NCBI GenBank assembly: GCA_036012155.1
Contig: DASCOT010000213.1
Span: forward strand, 1-64,000
Direction: 5' to 3'
Length of the DNA: 64,000 nucleotides
Origin: DASCOT01 sp036012155
Lineage (GTDB): Bacteria > Acidobacteriota > UBA890 > WLXD01
The first letter of the stretch is position 1. The number at the start of each line of letters is the position of its first letter. The notes under the pieces were generated by a model. That model was given only the letters and a program-made list of their open reading frames with translations, was not told where the DNA came from and did not search any database. Made by a program: the position numbers and the translations under genes. Below are positions 8,085-17,089 of the stretch, in pieces.

Positions 8085-9677
8085 TTGGGCGATCGTGCGG
8101 AACATGTACTCGTCGCGGGGGAATGGCGACCCGCCAACGCCAGCGACACATTCCAAGCCATCAATCCGGACACCGGGGAGACGCTGCCGCACGTCTATCC
8201 CGTGAGCGATCGTTCGGACGTCGACGCCACCGTCACCGCCGGTGCGGAGGCGGCCCGCACGCTGACCGCCACAGAGCCTGAGCGTATCGCCGCATTTCTC
8301 GACGGCTACGCGCATCGTATCGACGCTGCCAAGGACGAGATCGCCGCTGCGGCCAGCCTGGAAACAGCGCTGCCGGTATCCCCTCGCCTGGCTGATGTCG
8401 AGTTGCCTCGAACCACGGATCAGCTGCGACAGGCCGCGGCAGCCGCCCGGAATGACGGCTGGAGGCAGCCGACGATCGATACCACCAACAACATCCGCTC
8501 GATGCTCGGCCCGCTCGGTGGTCCGGTGGCGGTGTTCGGCCCAAACAATTTCCCACTGGCCTTCAACGGCGCCTCGGGAGGCGATTTTGCGGCTGCCATA
8601 GCCACCGGCAACCCGGTGATCGTGAAGGCTCATCCCAGCCATCCACGCACCACCCAGCTGCTCACCGAAGCTACCGTGCCAGCTCTTCAGGAAGCGGGCC
8701 TACCGGCGGCGATGGTACAGATGATCTACCGCACATCACACGATGACGGCGCCTACTTCGTATCCCACCCGCGCATCGCCGCGACCGGGTACACGGGTTC
8801 GCGTGCCGCCGGCTTGGCATTGAAGGAAGCTGCCGACCGCGCCGGCAAGCCGATCTACCTCGAGCTCAGCAGCATCAACCCGGTGTTCGTGCTGCCGGGG
8901 GCATTGCGCGAGCGTCGGGAAGCCCTCGCCGAGGAGTTCGTCGGGTCGGCGCTGCTGGGAACCGGCCAGTTCTGCACCAATCCCGGCGTCGTAGTTGTTC
9001 AGGCCGGCGACGACGCGGAGAGATTCATCAACACGCTCCGCGCTGGCTTCGAGAGCTCCGCCGTCGGCGCCTTGCTGGGTGCGGCGACGGCACGCGGACT
9101 CGACACAGCGGTCGGCACTCTACAGTCGGCTGGCGCCGAGCTGCTCACCGGGGGCGCGGCAGTTGAGGGATCGGGCTGCCGGTTCCAGAACACCTTGCTG
9201 CGCAGTAGCGGCGGGGCGTTTCTGGCCGATCCTGAAGGTCTGCAGACAGAGGCGTTCGGCAACTCCAATCTCATCGTCGTAGCCGACGACGAGCACCAGA
9301 TGGAGCGGATCGCCGAGAGCCTCGAAGGCAACCTCACCGGGTGTATCTACTCGCACACCGGCAGCGATGACGACGTTCTTTACGAGCGAATCGCCGCGCC
9401 GCTACGCCGACGCGTCGGGCGACTGCTGAACGACAAGATGCCGACCGGCGTAGCCGTCACCCCCGCCATGAACCACGGGGGACCATACCCGGCGACGGGC
9501 CATCCGGGATTCACCGCAGTGGGGATTCCAGCCTCCTTGTCCCGCTTCGCCATGCTCGAGTGCTACGACAACGTGCGCCAACATCGACTCCCGCCTGTTC
9601 TGCGCGATGCGAATCCAGAGAGCGTCTGGCGCCGCGTCGACGGGGAGTGGACGCGCAACAGCATCGCCGAAGCATAG
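8085..9677 (+). CDS. Alpha-ketoglutaric semialdehyde dehydrogenase (aldehyde dehydrogenase family)
   Basis: NAD(P)-dependent enzyme oxidising 2,5-dioxopentanoate to 2-oxoglutarate, the last step of hydroxyproline, arabinose/xylose (Weimberg) and glucarate degradation. The KGSADH-type sequence shows the FGPNNFPLAFN cofactor segment, the glutamate in LELSSINPVFVLP and the catalytic cysteine in GTGQFCTNPG. The C-terminal segment NDKMPTGVAVTPAMNHGGP is also characteristic. The start is TTG at 8085, because AGGAG lies at 8072-8076 with good spacing; an in-frame ATG at 8046 has no ribosome-binding site. It stands alone between a permease gene and a convergent alaX gene. Possible partners are the hydroxyproline genes at 46.7-48.9 kb; the xylose operon at 11-17 kb uses an isomerase route and would not need it. 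Confidence 0.87.
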   Translation: MGDRAEHVLVAGEWRPANASDTFQAINPDTGETLPHVYPVSDRSDVDATVTAGAEAARTLTATEPERIAAFLDGYAHRIDAAKDEIAAAASLETALPVSPRLADVELPRTTDQLRQAAAAARNDGWRQPTIDTTNNIRSMLGPLGGPVAVFGPNNFPLAFNGASGGDFAAAIATGNPVIVKAHPSHPRTTQLLTEATVPALQEAGLPAAMVQMIYRTSHDDGAYFVSHPRIAATGYTGSRAAGLALKEAADRAGKPIYLELSSINPVFVLPGALRERREALAEEFVGSALLGTGQFCTNPGVVVVQAGDDAERFINTLRAGFESSAVGALLGAATARGLDTAVGTLQSAGAELLTGGAAVEGSGCRFQNTLLRSSGGAFLADPEGLQTEAFGNSNLIVVADDEHQMERIAESLEGNLTGCIYSHTGSDDDVLYERIAAPLRRRVGRLLNDKMPTGVAVTPAMNHGGPYPATGHPGFTAVGIPASLSRFAMLECYDNVRQHRLPPVLRDANPESVWRRVDGEWTRNSIAEA

Positions 9678-9681
9678 CCGG

Positions 9682-10878
9682 CTAGCTCGATAGGTCGAGC
9701 TGCTGTTCGAGCAGATCCACCGCCTCGCCTCGTTTCTTCAGGTCGCCTGCCTTGCCCTGAAAAAGCGTGGCTGAACCGCCGCCTCGGCCCTCGAGCAACT
9801 CCGCGATCCGGCCTCCGGGCTCCGTCAGCGTCATCGGGCATCCGGAGCCGCTGGCCAGCAAGAAGAAGTGCTCGCCGGCCTCAGTAGCGGTGAGAAGCGC
9901 GACGCGCCTGCTCGCCGCGGCGGCAAAATAGCGTGCCACAAGCTGCAGGAATCCAGCGCTGGCATCGTTGAAGTGCGCCTCCACTACGCTTCTGTCGGAA
10001 TCCACCAGACCGCGAGCGACCTCCCTTGCCAGCTCTCTCTCGAGACGGCGTACCTGCCTGTCGGCGGCCTTGAGCCGCTCGCTGCGACCGGTGGCCGCGG
10101 CGACGAGCTCGTCGTCGCCAACATCGAGCAGGGCCCGTAGGGCCCGAGCGCGGGCTTCGTGCTCGCCCAGTCGGGCACGGACCCGGCCGCCCGCTACCCA
10201 GTGCAGACGCGAGCCACCTCGCATCGCTTCGACCCCGAGCAGCTTGACGGCCTCGATCTCGGCGGTCGACGACAAATGCGTCCCGCCGCAGGCGCATACG
10301 TCGATCCCGTCAATTCCCACCAGACGCACGCTGCCCTGATGGCCGTGCGGCATGCCGCGGCTGCGCACGTCGAGGGCGCCCACCTCGTTAGGCGAGACGT
10401 AGCGCGCGCTGACGTGTCGGTTCGAACGCACCACTCCCATTACCGCGTCCTCCAAACGCGCCAGCGAGGTCACCTCAGGCAGCGGCGCGTTGAGCTCGAT
10501 ATCGGATCGGCGCTCACCCAGATGGAACGAGGTCGTCTCCCAGCCGAGCTCTGCATCGGCCACCGCGGTGATCAGGTGCTGCGCCGTGTGCTGCTGCATA
10601 TGGTCAAACCGCCGCGACCAGTCCAAGACCAGGCGCGTCGGTCCAGGTTGCACCGGGCGCTCCACGTAGTGACGAATGTCGCGGTCGACGCGCTGCACAT
10701 CACTCACCCGTACGCCGCCGAGCATGCCGGAGTCGGGCGGCTGGCCGCCGCCCTCCGGGTACATGATCGTGTCGTCGAGGATCGAGAACGGGCGCCCGTC
10801 CTCCTCGCCCGAGGCGATCACCTCGACATCGAGCTCGGTCAGATACGGCTCACGCTGGTACGCGTGCTCATCACGCAT
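9682..10878 (-). CDS. alaX: Alanyl-tRNA editing protein AlaX, long form
   Basis: Stand-alone editing factor of 398 residues that hydrolyses Ser- or Gly-tRNA(Ala). It resembles the editing half of alanyl-tRNA synthetase: a beta-barrel domain with MYPEGGGQPPD, the zinc-binding HTAQH (HxxxH) and CGGTH (CxxxH) motifs, a coiled-coil stretch, and a C-terminal DHHA1-like domain with GGGSATLFQGKAG. No aminoacylation domain is present, so it is AlaX rather than a truncated AlaS. The frame is open upstream, but the ATG at 10878 is where family similarity begins. It ends four bases from the convergent dehydrogenase gene. Confidence 0.9.
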   Translation of the reverse strand: MRDEHAYQREPYLTELDVEVIASGEEDGRPFSILDDTIMYPEGGGQPPDSGMLGGVRVSDVQRVDRDIRHYVERPVQPGPTRLVLDWSRRFDHMQQHTAQHLITAVADAELGWETTSFHLGERRSDIELNAPLPEVTSLARLEDAVMGVVRSNRHVSARYVSPNEVGALDVRSRGMPHGHQGSVRLVGIDGIDVCACGGTHLSSTAEIEAVKLLGVEAMRGGSRLHWVAGGRVRARLGEHEARARALRALLDVGDDELVAAATGRSERLKAADRQVRRLERELAREVARGLVDSDRSVVEAHFNDASAGFLQLVARYFAAAASRRVALLTATEAGEHFFLLASGSGCPMTLTEPGGRIAELLEGRGGGSATLFQGKAGDLKKRGEAVDLLEQQLDLSS

Positions 10879-11018
10879 CGGGGCACGGCTCCTGGCTGGA
10901 TCCGGACAGGCCAACGCAGAATACAACGGCAACGCCGAGTCAGCCGAGGGCACGTTGCCTCCGCATGTCGGCACGCGTAGATTGCGTTGGTACCCGGGCG
11001 TCACGAAGGAGCCTATCG

Positions 11019-12017
11019 ATGTCACGACCAATTACCTTGTTCACGGGCCAGTGGGCCGACCTGCCCTTGGAGGCATTGGCCGCCAAAGCCTCCGAATGGG
11101 GCTTCGACGGGCTCGAGCTGGCTTGTTGGGGGGATCACTTCGAGGTTGACCGAGCGCTCAGCGAGGATGCCTACGTCGACGCCAAGCGCGAGCTACTCGA
11201 ACGGCACGGTTTGTCGTGTTCCGCCATCAGCACGCACCTGGTCGGGCAGTGCGTCTGTGACCCGATCGACGCGCGCCACCAGGCGATCCTGCCACCGCGC
11301 ATCTGGGGCGATGGCGATCCTGAGGGGGTCCGCCAGCGCGCCGCCGAGGAGGTTGCCAACACCGCACGCGCGGCACGCCGCTTCGGCGTCGACGTGGTCA
11401 ACGGATTCACCGGCAGCAGCGTGTGGTCCAAGCTGTACTTCTTCCCACCGACGAGCCAGCAGGATATCGACGCCGGGTACCGGGATTTCGCCGAGCGTTG
11501 GCGGCCCATCCTCCAAGTGTTCGCCGACGAGCGGGTGCGATACGGCCTCGAGGTACACCCGACCGAGATTGCCTACGACACCATCACTGCACGGCGGGCG
11601 CTCGACGCGCTCGACGACCACCCCAGCTTCGGATTCAACTTCGACCCCAGCCACCTGGTTCACCAGTTCGTCGAGCCGGTAACCTTCATCGAAGAGTTCC
11701 CCGACCGCATCTTCCACGTCCACGTGAAGGACGCGCGCGTGCAGCTGGACGGTCGCAACAGCATCCTCTCCTCGCACCTGGACTTCGGTGACCCTCGACG
11801 AGGCTGGGACTTCGTTTCCCCTGGGCGTGGTGACGTGGACTGGGATCCCATCGTGAGGGCACTCAACCGCATCGGCTACGACGGTCCTTTATCGATTGAG
11901 TGGGAGGACAGCGGCATGGACCGGGAGTGGGGTGCGCAGGAGGCGCTACAGATGATCCGCGATCAGGACTTCGCCCCGTCAGACGTAGCGTTCGACGCGG
12001 CGTTCGCAGACGACTGA
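11019..12017 (+). CDS. Sugar phosphate isomerase/epimerase-type TIM barrel protein
   Basis: Cytoplasmic protein of 332 residues of the xylose-isomerase-like TIM barrel superfamily. Metal-binding residues are suggested by GLEVHPTEI, NFDPSHLVHQ, HVHVKDA and the C-terminal SIEWEDSG. An AAGGAG site at 11006-11011 fixes the ATG at 11019 rather than an upstream in-frame start. It heads a five-gene run with a Gfo/Idh/MocA dehydrogenase, a ThuA-like protein, xylulokinase and xylose isomerase, so it probably isomerises or epimerises a sugar, oxidised sugar or inositol-like intermediate. The precise substrate cannot be read from sequence. Confidence 0.85.
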   Translation: MSRPITLFTGQWADLPLEALAAKASEWGFDGLELACWGDHFEVDRALSEDAYVDAKRELLERHGLSCSAISTHLVGQCVCDPIDARHQAILPPRIWGDGDPEGVRQRAAEEVANTARAARRFGVDVVNGFTGSSVWSKLYFFPPTSQQDIDAGYRDFAERWRPILQVFADERVRYGLEVHPTEIAYDTITARRALDALDDHPSFGFNFDPSHLVHQFVEPVTFIEEFPDRIFHVHVKDARVQLDGRNSILSSHLDFGDPRRGWDFVSPGRGDVDWDPIVRALNRIGYDGPLSIEWEDSGMDREWGAQEALQMIRDQDFAPSDVAFDAAFADD

Positions 12018-12047
12018 TGGCAACCACCTCAGACCGGGAGCACGAGG

Positions 12048-13253
12048 ATGGGTGAGCAATCCTTCACCGACATGGCGACTGCTACCAGCAATTCCGAGGC
12101 ACCCGGCGTCGGCGTCGGAATGCTGGGCTACTCGTTCATGGGGAAGGCGCATTCGAACGCGCTCAAGAAACTCCCCTACATGATCTATCCACCACCGGCG
12201 GTGCCCGAGTTGGTGGTGATTTGCGGGCGCAACGAGGCCGCCGTATCCGAAGCCGCCCGGCGCTTCGGGTACGCGAGCCACTCCACCGACTGGCGTGACC
12301 TGATCGACGACGAGCGGGTGCAACTATTCGACAACGGTGGACCCAACGACGCCCACGCCGAGCCCTGCATTGCCGCCGCCGCGGCCGGCAAGCATGTGAT
12401 CTGCGAGAAGCCCCTTGCACGCAACGCCGAGGAGGCCGCAACCATGCTGGAGGCCGTGCGCGCCGCGGGCGTCAAGAACATGGTGGCGTTCAACTACCGT
12501 TTCGTGCCGGCCATACGCCAGGCCCGTCAATTGATCGACAGTGGCGCGCTGGGCCGCATCTACCACTATCGTGCCATGTACCTGCAGGAGTGGATCCTGC
12601 CGCACTACGGTACGCCGAGAATCTGGCGGCTCGACAAGAAACAGGCCGGCAGCGGTGCCCTGGGTGATCTCGGGGCACACATCATCGACCTGGCGCACTA
12701 CCTGGTCGGCGATATTGCCAGCGTCGGCGCCGCGACGCGCACCTTCATCGACGAGAGGCCAATGCCCGATGGCTCCGGAAACGCCAAGGTCGACGTTGAC
12801 GACGCTTTCGTCGCCACGGTGGGATTCGCCAACGGAGCTTTGGGAACACTCGAGTCGACGCGTTTCGCTGCCGGACGCAAGAACCATCAAGTGATCGAGA
12901 TCAACGGAGAGCTCGGTAGCATCCGCTTCAACCTCGAGCGACTCAACGAGCTGCAGGTGTTCTGGGTGGGAGACGAGCCTCGCGAGACGCAGGGGTTCCA
13001 CGACGTGCTGGTAACCGAGCCACACCATCCTTTCTGGGAACATTGGTGGCCACACGGCCACATCATCGGTTGGGAGCACACCTTCGTGCACGAGTTCGCC
13101 CACCTTTTCGACTGCATCGTCAACGATCGGGATGTGGGGCCCCACGGGGCCACTTTCGACGACGGCTATCGCGCCGCGGTGGTTTGCGACGCAGTGCTGG
13201 CATCGGCCGAGTCGCGACGACAGATCGACGTGGACTACGGCTCGGTCTCCTAG
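12048..13253 (+). CDS. Gfo/Idh/MocA family NAD(P)-dependent oxidoreductase
   Basis: Dehydrogenase of 401 residues acting on sugars or sugar derivatives. The N-terminal Rossmann segment is GVGMLGYSFMGKAH, the signature lysine is in CEKPLARN, and the catalytic stretch is LGDLGAHIIDLAHYLVGD in the C-terminal alpha/beta domain. It follows the TIM-barrel gene by 30 bases, a pairing common in sugar catabolic operons where a 3-keto or inositol-type intermediate is formed. An ATG at 12072 is an alternative start; homology begins only around residue 20. Substrate unknown. Confidence 0.9.
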   Translation: MGEQSFTDMATATSNSEAPGVGVGMLGYSFMGKAHSNALKKLPYMIYPPPAVPELVVICGRNEAAVSEAARRFGYASHSTDWRDLIDDERVQLFDNGGPNDAHAEPCIAAAAAGKHVICEKPLARNAEEAATMLEAVRAAGVKNMVAFNYRFVPAIRQARQLIDSGALGRIYHYRAMYLQEWILPHYGTPRIWRLDKKQAGSGALGDLGAHIIDLAHYLVGDIASVGAATRTFIDERPMPDGSGNAKVDVDDAFVATVGFANGALGTLESTRFAAGRKNHQVIEINGELGSIRFNLERLNELQVFWVGDEPRETQGFHDVLVTEPHHPFWEHWWPHGHIIGWEHTFVHEFAHLFDCIVNDRDVGPHGATFDDGYRAAVVCDAVLASAESRRQIDVDYGSVS

Positions 13254-13289
13254 CTGCCGGTGGTGCCAGCAACCGCTACAAGGACGACA

Positions 13290-14081
13290 ATGCATGTAGG
13301 GATCCGGTCATCCGCGCTGGCCGCTATCGTCCTGGTCTTCACGATGGTCAGTGGCGCTTGTTCGGCGCCGTCACCTCGAGTGCTGGTGTTCTCCAAGACA
13401 GCGGCTTTTCGCCATGCCTCTATCGAAACCGGCATTCGTGCCATCCACGAGCTCGGCGGAGACAACGGGTTCGCGGTCGAAGACACGGAGGACGCCACCG
13501 TCTTTGACGAGGAAACGCTGCGCACCTTTGACGTGGTTGTCTTCCTGAGCACCACCGGCGACGTGCTCAACGCCGTACAGCAAGCCGACTTCGAACGCTT
13601 CATTCAGGCGGGCGGCGGTTACGTCGGTATCCACGCCGCCAGCGATACCGAGTACGGGTGGCCCTGGTACGGAGACCTGGTGGGTGCCTACTTCGTAGGC
13701 CATCCCGAGATTCAGCAGGCCACCCTGCGGGTCGAAGATGCGGACCATCCAGCGACGAGACGACTCCGACTCACGTGGACACGCACCGACGAGTGGTATG
13801 ACCTGCGCTATACGACCCCGGACGTCCGCGTGCTGTTGACGATCGACGAAGACAGCTACGAGGGCGCCTCTACCGGCGATCCTCATCGCATGGCCTGGTC
13901 GCACGAGTACGACGGCGGCCGCAGCTTCTATACGGCGCTCGGCCACACCGCCGAGAGCTACGATGATCCGGACTTTCTGCGACACCTGGCCGGTGGCGTC
14001 GAGTACGCGCTGGGTGAGCGAGCCGGTCTTGATTACAGCGCCGTCCATCGTGACCGGCTCTCACCGCACGGTGGCCGCTAA
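13290..14081 (+). CDS. ThuA-like domain lipoprotein
   Basis: Exported protein of 263 residues with a ThuA-like (class I glutamine-amidotransferase fold) domain. The signal peptide ends in a lipobox (VSGAC), so it is likely a lipoprotein. The core starts at VLVFSKTAAFRHASI and includes GGGYVGIHAASDTEY and the C-terminal YTALGHTAESY, all typical of ThuA. An AAGGACG site precedes the ATG at 13290; an in-frame GTG at 13260 is less likely. ThuA proteins occur with sugar catabolic genes, but the reaction is not established. It lies between the dehydrogenase and xylulokinase genes and shares their direction. Confidence 0.87.
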   Translation: MHVGIRSSALAAIVLVFTMVSGACSAPSPRVLVFSKTAAFRHASIETGIRAIHELGGDNGFAVEDTEDATVFDEETLRTFDVVVFLSTTGDVLNAVQQADFERFIQAGGGYVGIHAASDTEYGWPWYGDLVGAYFVGHPEIQQATLRVEDADHPATRRLRLTWTRTDEWYDLRYTTPDVRVLLTIDEDSYEGASTGDPHRMAWSHEYDGGRSFYTALGHTAESYDDPDFLRHLAGGVEYALGERAGLDYSAVHRDRLSPHGGR

Positions 14082-14100
14082 CGCGTCGGCAGGGGCTGCG

Positions 14101-15621
14101 ATGTACCTCCTCGGTTACGACATCGGAAGCTCCTCGGTCAAAGCCGCCCTTCTGGACGCCGACACGGGAGTCTGCGTTGCCAGCGCATCGTCGCCCGACG
14201 ACGAGATGGCGATCGAGGCACTTCACCGCGGGTACGCGGAACAGCACCCCGAGCTGTGGTGGCGGCACCTGGTGCGCGCCACTGCGGCGGTAATCGAAGC
14301 CGGATCTGTGTCCCCGGATGAGGTCCGGGCCGTCGGCATCGCCTACCAGATGCACGGCCTCGTGCTCGTCGACAAGCGGGGCGAGGTGCTCCGACCGGCG
14401 ATCATCTGGTGCGACAGTCGCGCCGTGTCGCACGGTCAGGAGGCCCTCGAGTCGCTCGGACGCGACTATTGCCAGCGCCATCTGCTGAACTCGCCGGGCA
14501 ATTTCACCGCCTCCAAGCTCGCCTGGGTAAGAGCGCAGGAGCCCGACACGTTCGCGCGCGCCCACAAGATGCTGCTCCCGGGCGATTGGGTAGCTATGCG
14601 GATGACCGGCGCCATGACGACTACAGTGCCGGGCTTGTCCGAGGGCATCCTTTGGGATTTCCTCGACAACGAGGTCTCGGCGCCGCTGCTCCGGCATTTC
14701 GAGCTCGACAGCGAGCTGATCCCGGATGTCGTCCCGACCTTCGGCCGTCAGGGTGAGCTAACGGCAGCTGCCGCCGCCGAGCTCGGGCTGGAGGCTGGAC
14801 TACCGGTCAGCTATCGAGCCGGCGACCAGCCCAACAACGCGCTGGCGCTCAACGTGATGGAGCCCGGCGCGATCGCTGCGACTGCGGGCACTTCGGGAGT
14901 GGTCTACGGAGTCAGCGACGTCGCTCAGCCGGATCCGTGCTGGCGGGTGAACACCTTCGCGCACGTCAACCACGAGGTGTCCCGACCGCGCCTCGGCGTA
15001 CTGCTATGCATCAACGGTACCGGTATTCTCAACGCCTGGCTGCGGCGGCATGTGTGTCCCGCGGGGACCGACTACAGCGCTATGAACGCTGCCGCGGAGC
15101 CGTTGCCGGTGGGCAGCGACGGGGTGGCGATCCTGCCCTTCGGAAACGGTGCGGAACGCCTGCTCGAGAACCGCGATCTCGGGTGTCAGGTGCACGGCCT
15201 GAACTTCAATCGCCACCGCACTGCCCATCTGCTACGCGCCGCTCAGGAGAGCGTCGCCTTCGCCTTCCGCTACGGTCTCGACGTCTTGCGGCAGACCGGA
15301 ATCGAGCCACACGTGATCCGCGCCGGCGCCGGGAACCTGTTCGCCAGCCCGATCTTTCGGCAGGCGTTGGCCGGCACGACCGGTGCAACCATCGAGCTGT
15401 TCGAGACCGACGGGGCGCAGGGAGCGGCACGCGGAGCGGGGCTCGGCGCCGGCATCTACGACTCCCCTGCCGAGGCCTTCGCCGGGCTCGTAGCGAGCCA
15501 GCTGGTAGAGCCCGACCAGCGCCTGCGGGCAGCCTATGCCGACGCCTATGATCGATGGTGCCGCCAACTTGAAGGGGCGATCGCCCACTACGACGTGGAG
15601 ATGCAATCGGAATGTCCGTGA
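14101..15621 (+). CDS. xylB: Xylulokinase
   Basis: FGGY-family carbohydrate kinase of 506 residues that phosphorylates D-xylulose to D-xylulose 5-phosphate. The N-terminal ATPase motif DIGSSSVKAAL, the substrate-pocket motif QMHGLVLVD, and the FGGY segment with GDQPNNALALN and TAGTSGVVYG are visible. The ATG at 14101 is where homology starts; the open frame extends upstream into the thuA gene but is not conserved. The stop overlaps the xylA start by ten bases, supporting D-xylulose as substrate and coupled translation. Confidence 0.93.
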   Translation: MYLLGYDIGSSSVKAALLDADTGVCVASASSPDDEMAIEALHRGYAEQHPELWWRHLVRATAAVIEAGSVSPDEVRAVGIAYQMHGLVLVDKRGEVLRPAIIWCDSRAVSHGQEALESLGRDYCQRHLLNSPGNFTASKLAWVRAQEPDTFARAHKMLLPGDWVAMRMTGAMTTTVPGLSEGILWDFLDNEVSAPLLRHFELDSELIPDVVPTFGRQGELTAAAAAELGLEAGLPVSYRAGDQPNNALALNVMEPGAIAATAGTSGVVYGVSDVAQPDPCWRVNTFAHVNHEVSRPRLGVLLCINGTGILNAWLRRHVCPAGTDYSAMNAAAEPLPVGSDGVAILPFGNGAERLLENRDLGCQVHGLNFNRHRTAHLLRAAQESVAFAFRYGLDVLRQTGIEPHVIRAGAGNLFASPIFRQALAGTTGATIELFETDGAQGAARGAGLGAGIYDSPAEAFAGLVASQLVEPDQRLRAAYADAYDRWCRQLEGAIAHYDVEMQSECP

Positions 15622-16952
15622 CGATCGGTGACCAAGAGTTCTTTCCACAGGTGGGGGAGATCCCCTTCGAGGGACCCGAGTCTCACAACCCCCTCGCCTT
15701 CAAGATCTACGACCCGGCGCGCACGGTGGGGGGCAAGACACTTGCCGAGCACCTGCGCTTCGCGGTGGCCTATTGGCACAGCTTTGGCGTCGGCGGCGGT
15801 GATCCGTTCGGAGCGCCGACGCGCGAGTTCCCTTGGTCGAGCGAATCCGATCCGTTGGCGGCGGCGCGCCTGAAGATGGACGCGGCGTTCGAGTTCATCA
15901 CCAAGCTCGGGGTGCCGTTCTACTGCTTCCACGACGTCGACCTGGTCGCGGCGGGGAGCTCGGTCAGCGAGTCCGAGCGCCTCCTGCAGGCAGCTGTCGA
16001 GTACGCCGCCGAGAAGCAGAGCGCCTCCGGCGTGCGACTACTGTGGGGCACCGCCAACTTGTTCTCGCACCCGCGCTACATGAACGGCGCCGCTACCAAT
16101 CCGGATTTCGCCGTAGTGGCCCACGCCGCCGCCCAGGTGAAATGCGCGCTCGATGCCACGATTGCGCTGCACGGAAGCAACTACGTGTTCTGGGGCGGGC
16201 GCGAAGGCTACATGAGCCTGCTCAACACTGACATGCAGCGCGAGCGCGAGCATATGGCGCGCTTTCTTCATGCCGCGCGTGACTACGGGCGCGCCCACGG
16301 CTTCGACGGAGTCTTCCTGATCGAGCCCAAGCCGCAAGAGCCGATGAAGCACCAATACGACTACGACGCGGCGACGGCCGTGGGTTTCCTACGTGAGTTC
16401 GACCTGCTCGAGGACTTCAAGCTCAATATCGAAGTCAACCACGCTACGCTCGCCGGACACACATTCCAGCACGAGCTCCAGGTCGCCGCCGACGCCGGCC
16501 TGCTAGGCAGCATCGACGCCAACCGCGGCGACTACCAGAGCGGCTGGGACACCGATCAGTTCCCGGTGGATCTGTACGAGACGACCGAGGCAATGCTCGT
16601 CATGCTCCAGGCTGGCGGGCTCGGAACGGGTGGCATCAATTTCGACGCCAAGCTCCGTCGCAATTCGACCGATGCGGCAGACCTATTCATCGCCCACGTC
16701 ACCGGAATGGATACTTTTGCCAGCGCTTTGCTGGCTGCAGCGAGCGTTCTCGCCGACTCGGACTACTTGAGTCTGCGCGAACAACGCTACGAGAGCTTCG
16801 GTCTCGCTCCGGGAGCCGAGTTCGAGTCGGGCGCGTTGGGGCTCGCCGAGCTCCATGCGATCGCTGCCAGCAGCGACCTTCCGGAGGCAAGAAGCGGTAA
16901 ACAGGAGCTCTTCGAGTCGATCCTCAGCCGGGCTGTGCTGCCGACCAGGTAG
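15612..16952 (+). CDS. xylA: Xylose isomerase
   Basis: Class II xylose isomerase of 446 residues interconverting D-xylose and D-xylulose. The catalytic histidine and aspartate are in YCFHDVDL. Metal and substrate ligands are in LIEPKPQEPMKHQ, NIEVNHATLAGHTF and the segment SIDANRGDYQSGWDTDQFP. Length matches the family. It is the last gene of the sugar operon. In the 137-base gap that follows, an imperfect inverted repeat at 16991-17009 (TGAGC with GCTCA) could end transcription, but has no T-tract. Confidence 0.96.
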   Translation: MSVTIGDQEFFPQVGEIPFEGPESHNPLAFKIYDPARTVGGKTLAEHLRFAVAYWHSFGVGGGDPFGAPTREFPWSSESDPLAAARLKMDAAFEFITKLGVPFYCFHDVDLVAAGSSVSESERLLQAAVEYAAEKQSASGVRLLWGTANLFSHPRYMNGAATNPDFAVVAHAAAQVKCALDATIALHGSNYVFWGGREGYMSLLNTDMQREREHMARFLHAARDYGRAHGFDGVFLIEPKPQEPMKHQYDYDAATAVGFLREFDLLEDFKLNIEVNHATLAGHTFQHELQVAADAGLLGSIDANRGDYQSGWDTDQFPVDLYETTEAMLVMLQAGGLGTGGINFDAKLRRNSTDAADLFIAHVTGMDTFASALLAAASVLADSDYLSLREQRYESFGLAPGAEFESGALGLAELHAIAASSDLPEARSGKQELFESILSRAVLPTR

Positions 16953-17089
16953 ATCACAACATCGGCTCCGGCACACTGAACACACCGTCGTGAGCAGTCG
17001 CGACGCTCAGCGCCACCGATGACGACGGCCGTCACTCGTTGACACCCTGAAAAGCACCGTGGTATCAACCAGCGAGGGTATCCGAGGAT

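Noticed and set aside
8085..9677. Weimberg-type oxidative xylose pathway using the semialdehyde dehydrogenase
   Set aside because: The nearby xylose genes encode isomerase and kinase; no xylonate dehydratase or xylose dehydrogenase was recognised, so the link is weak.
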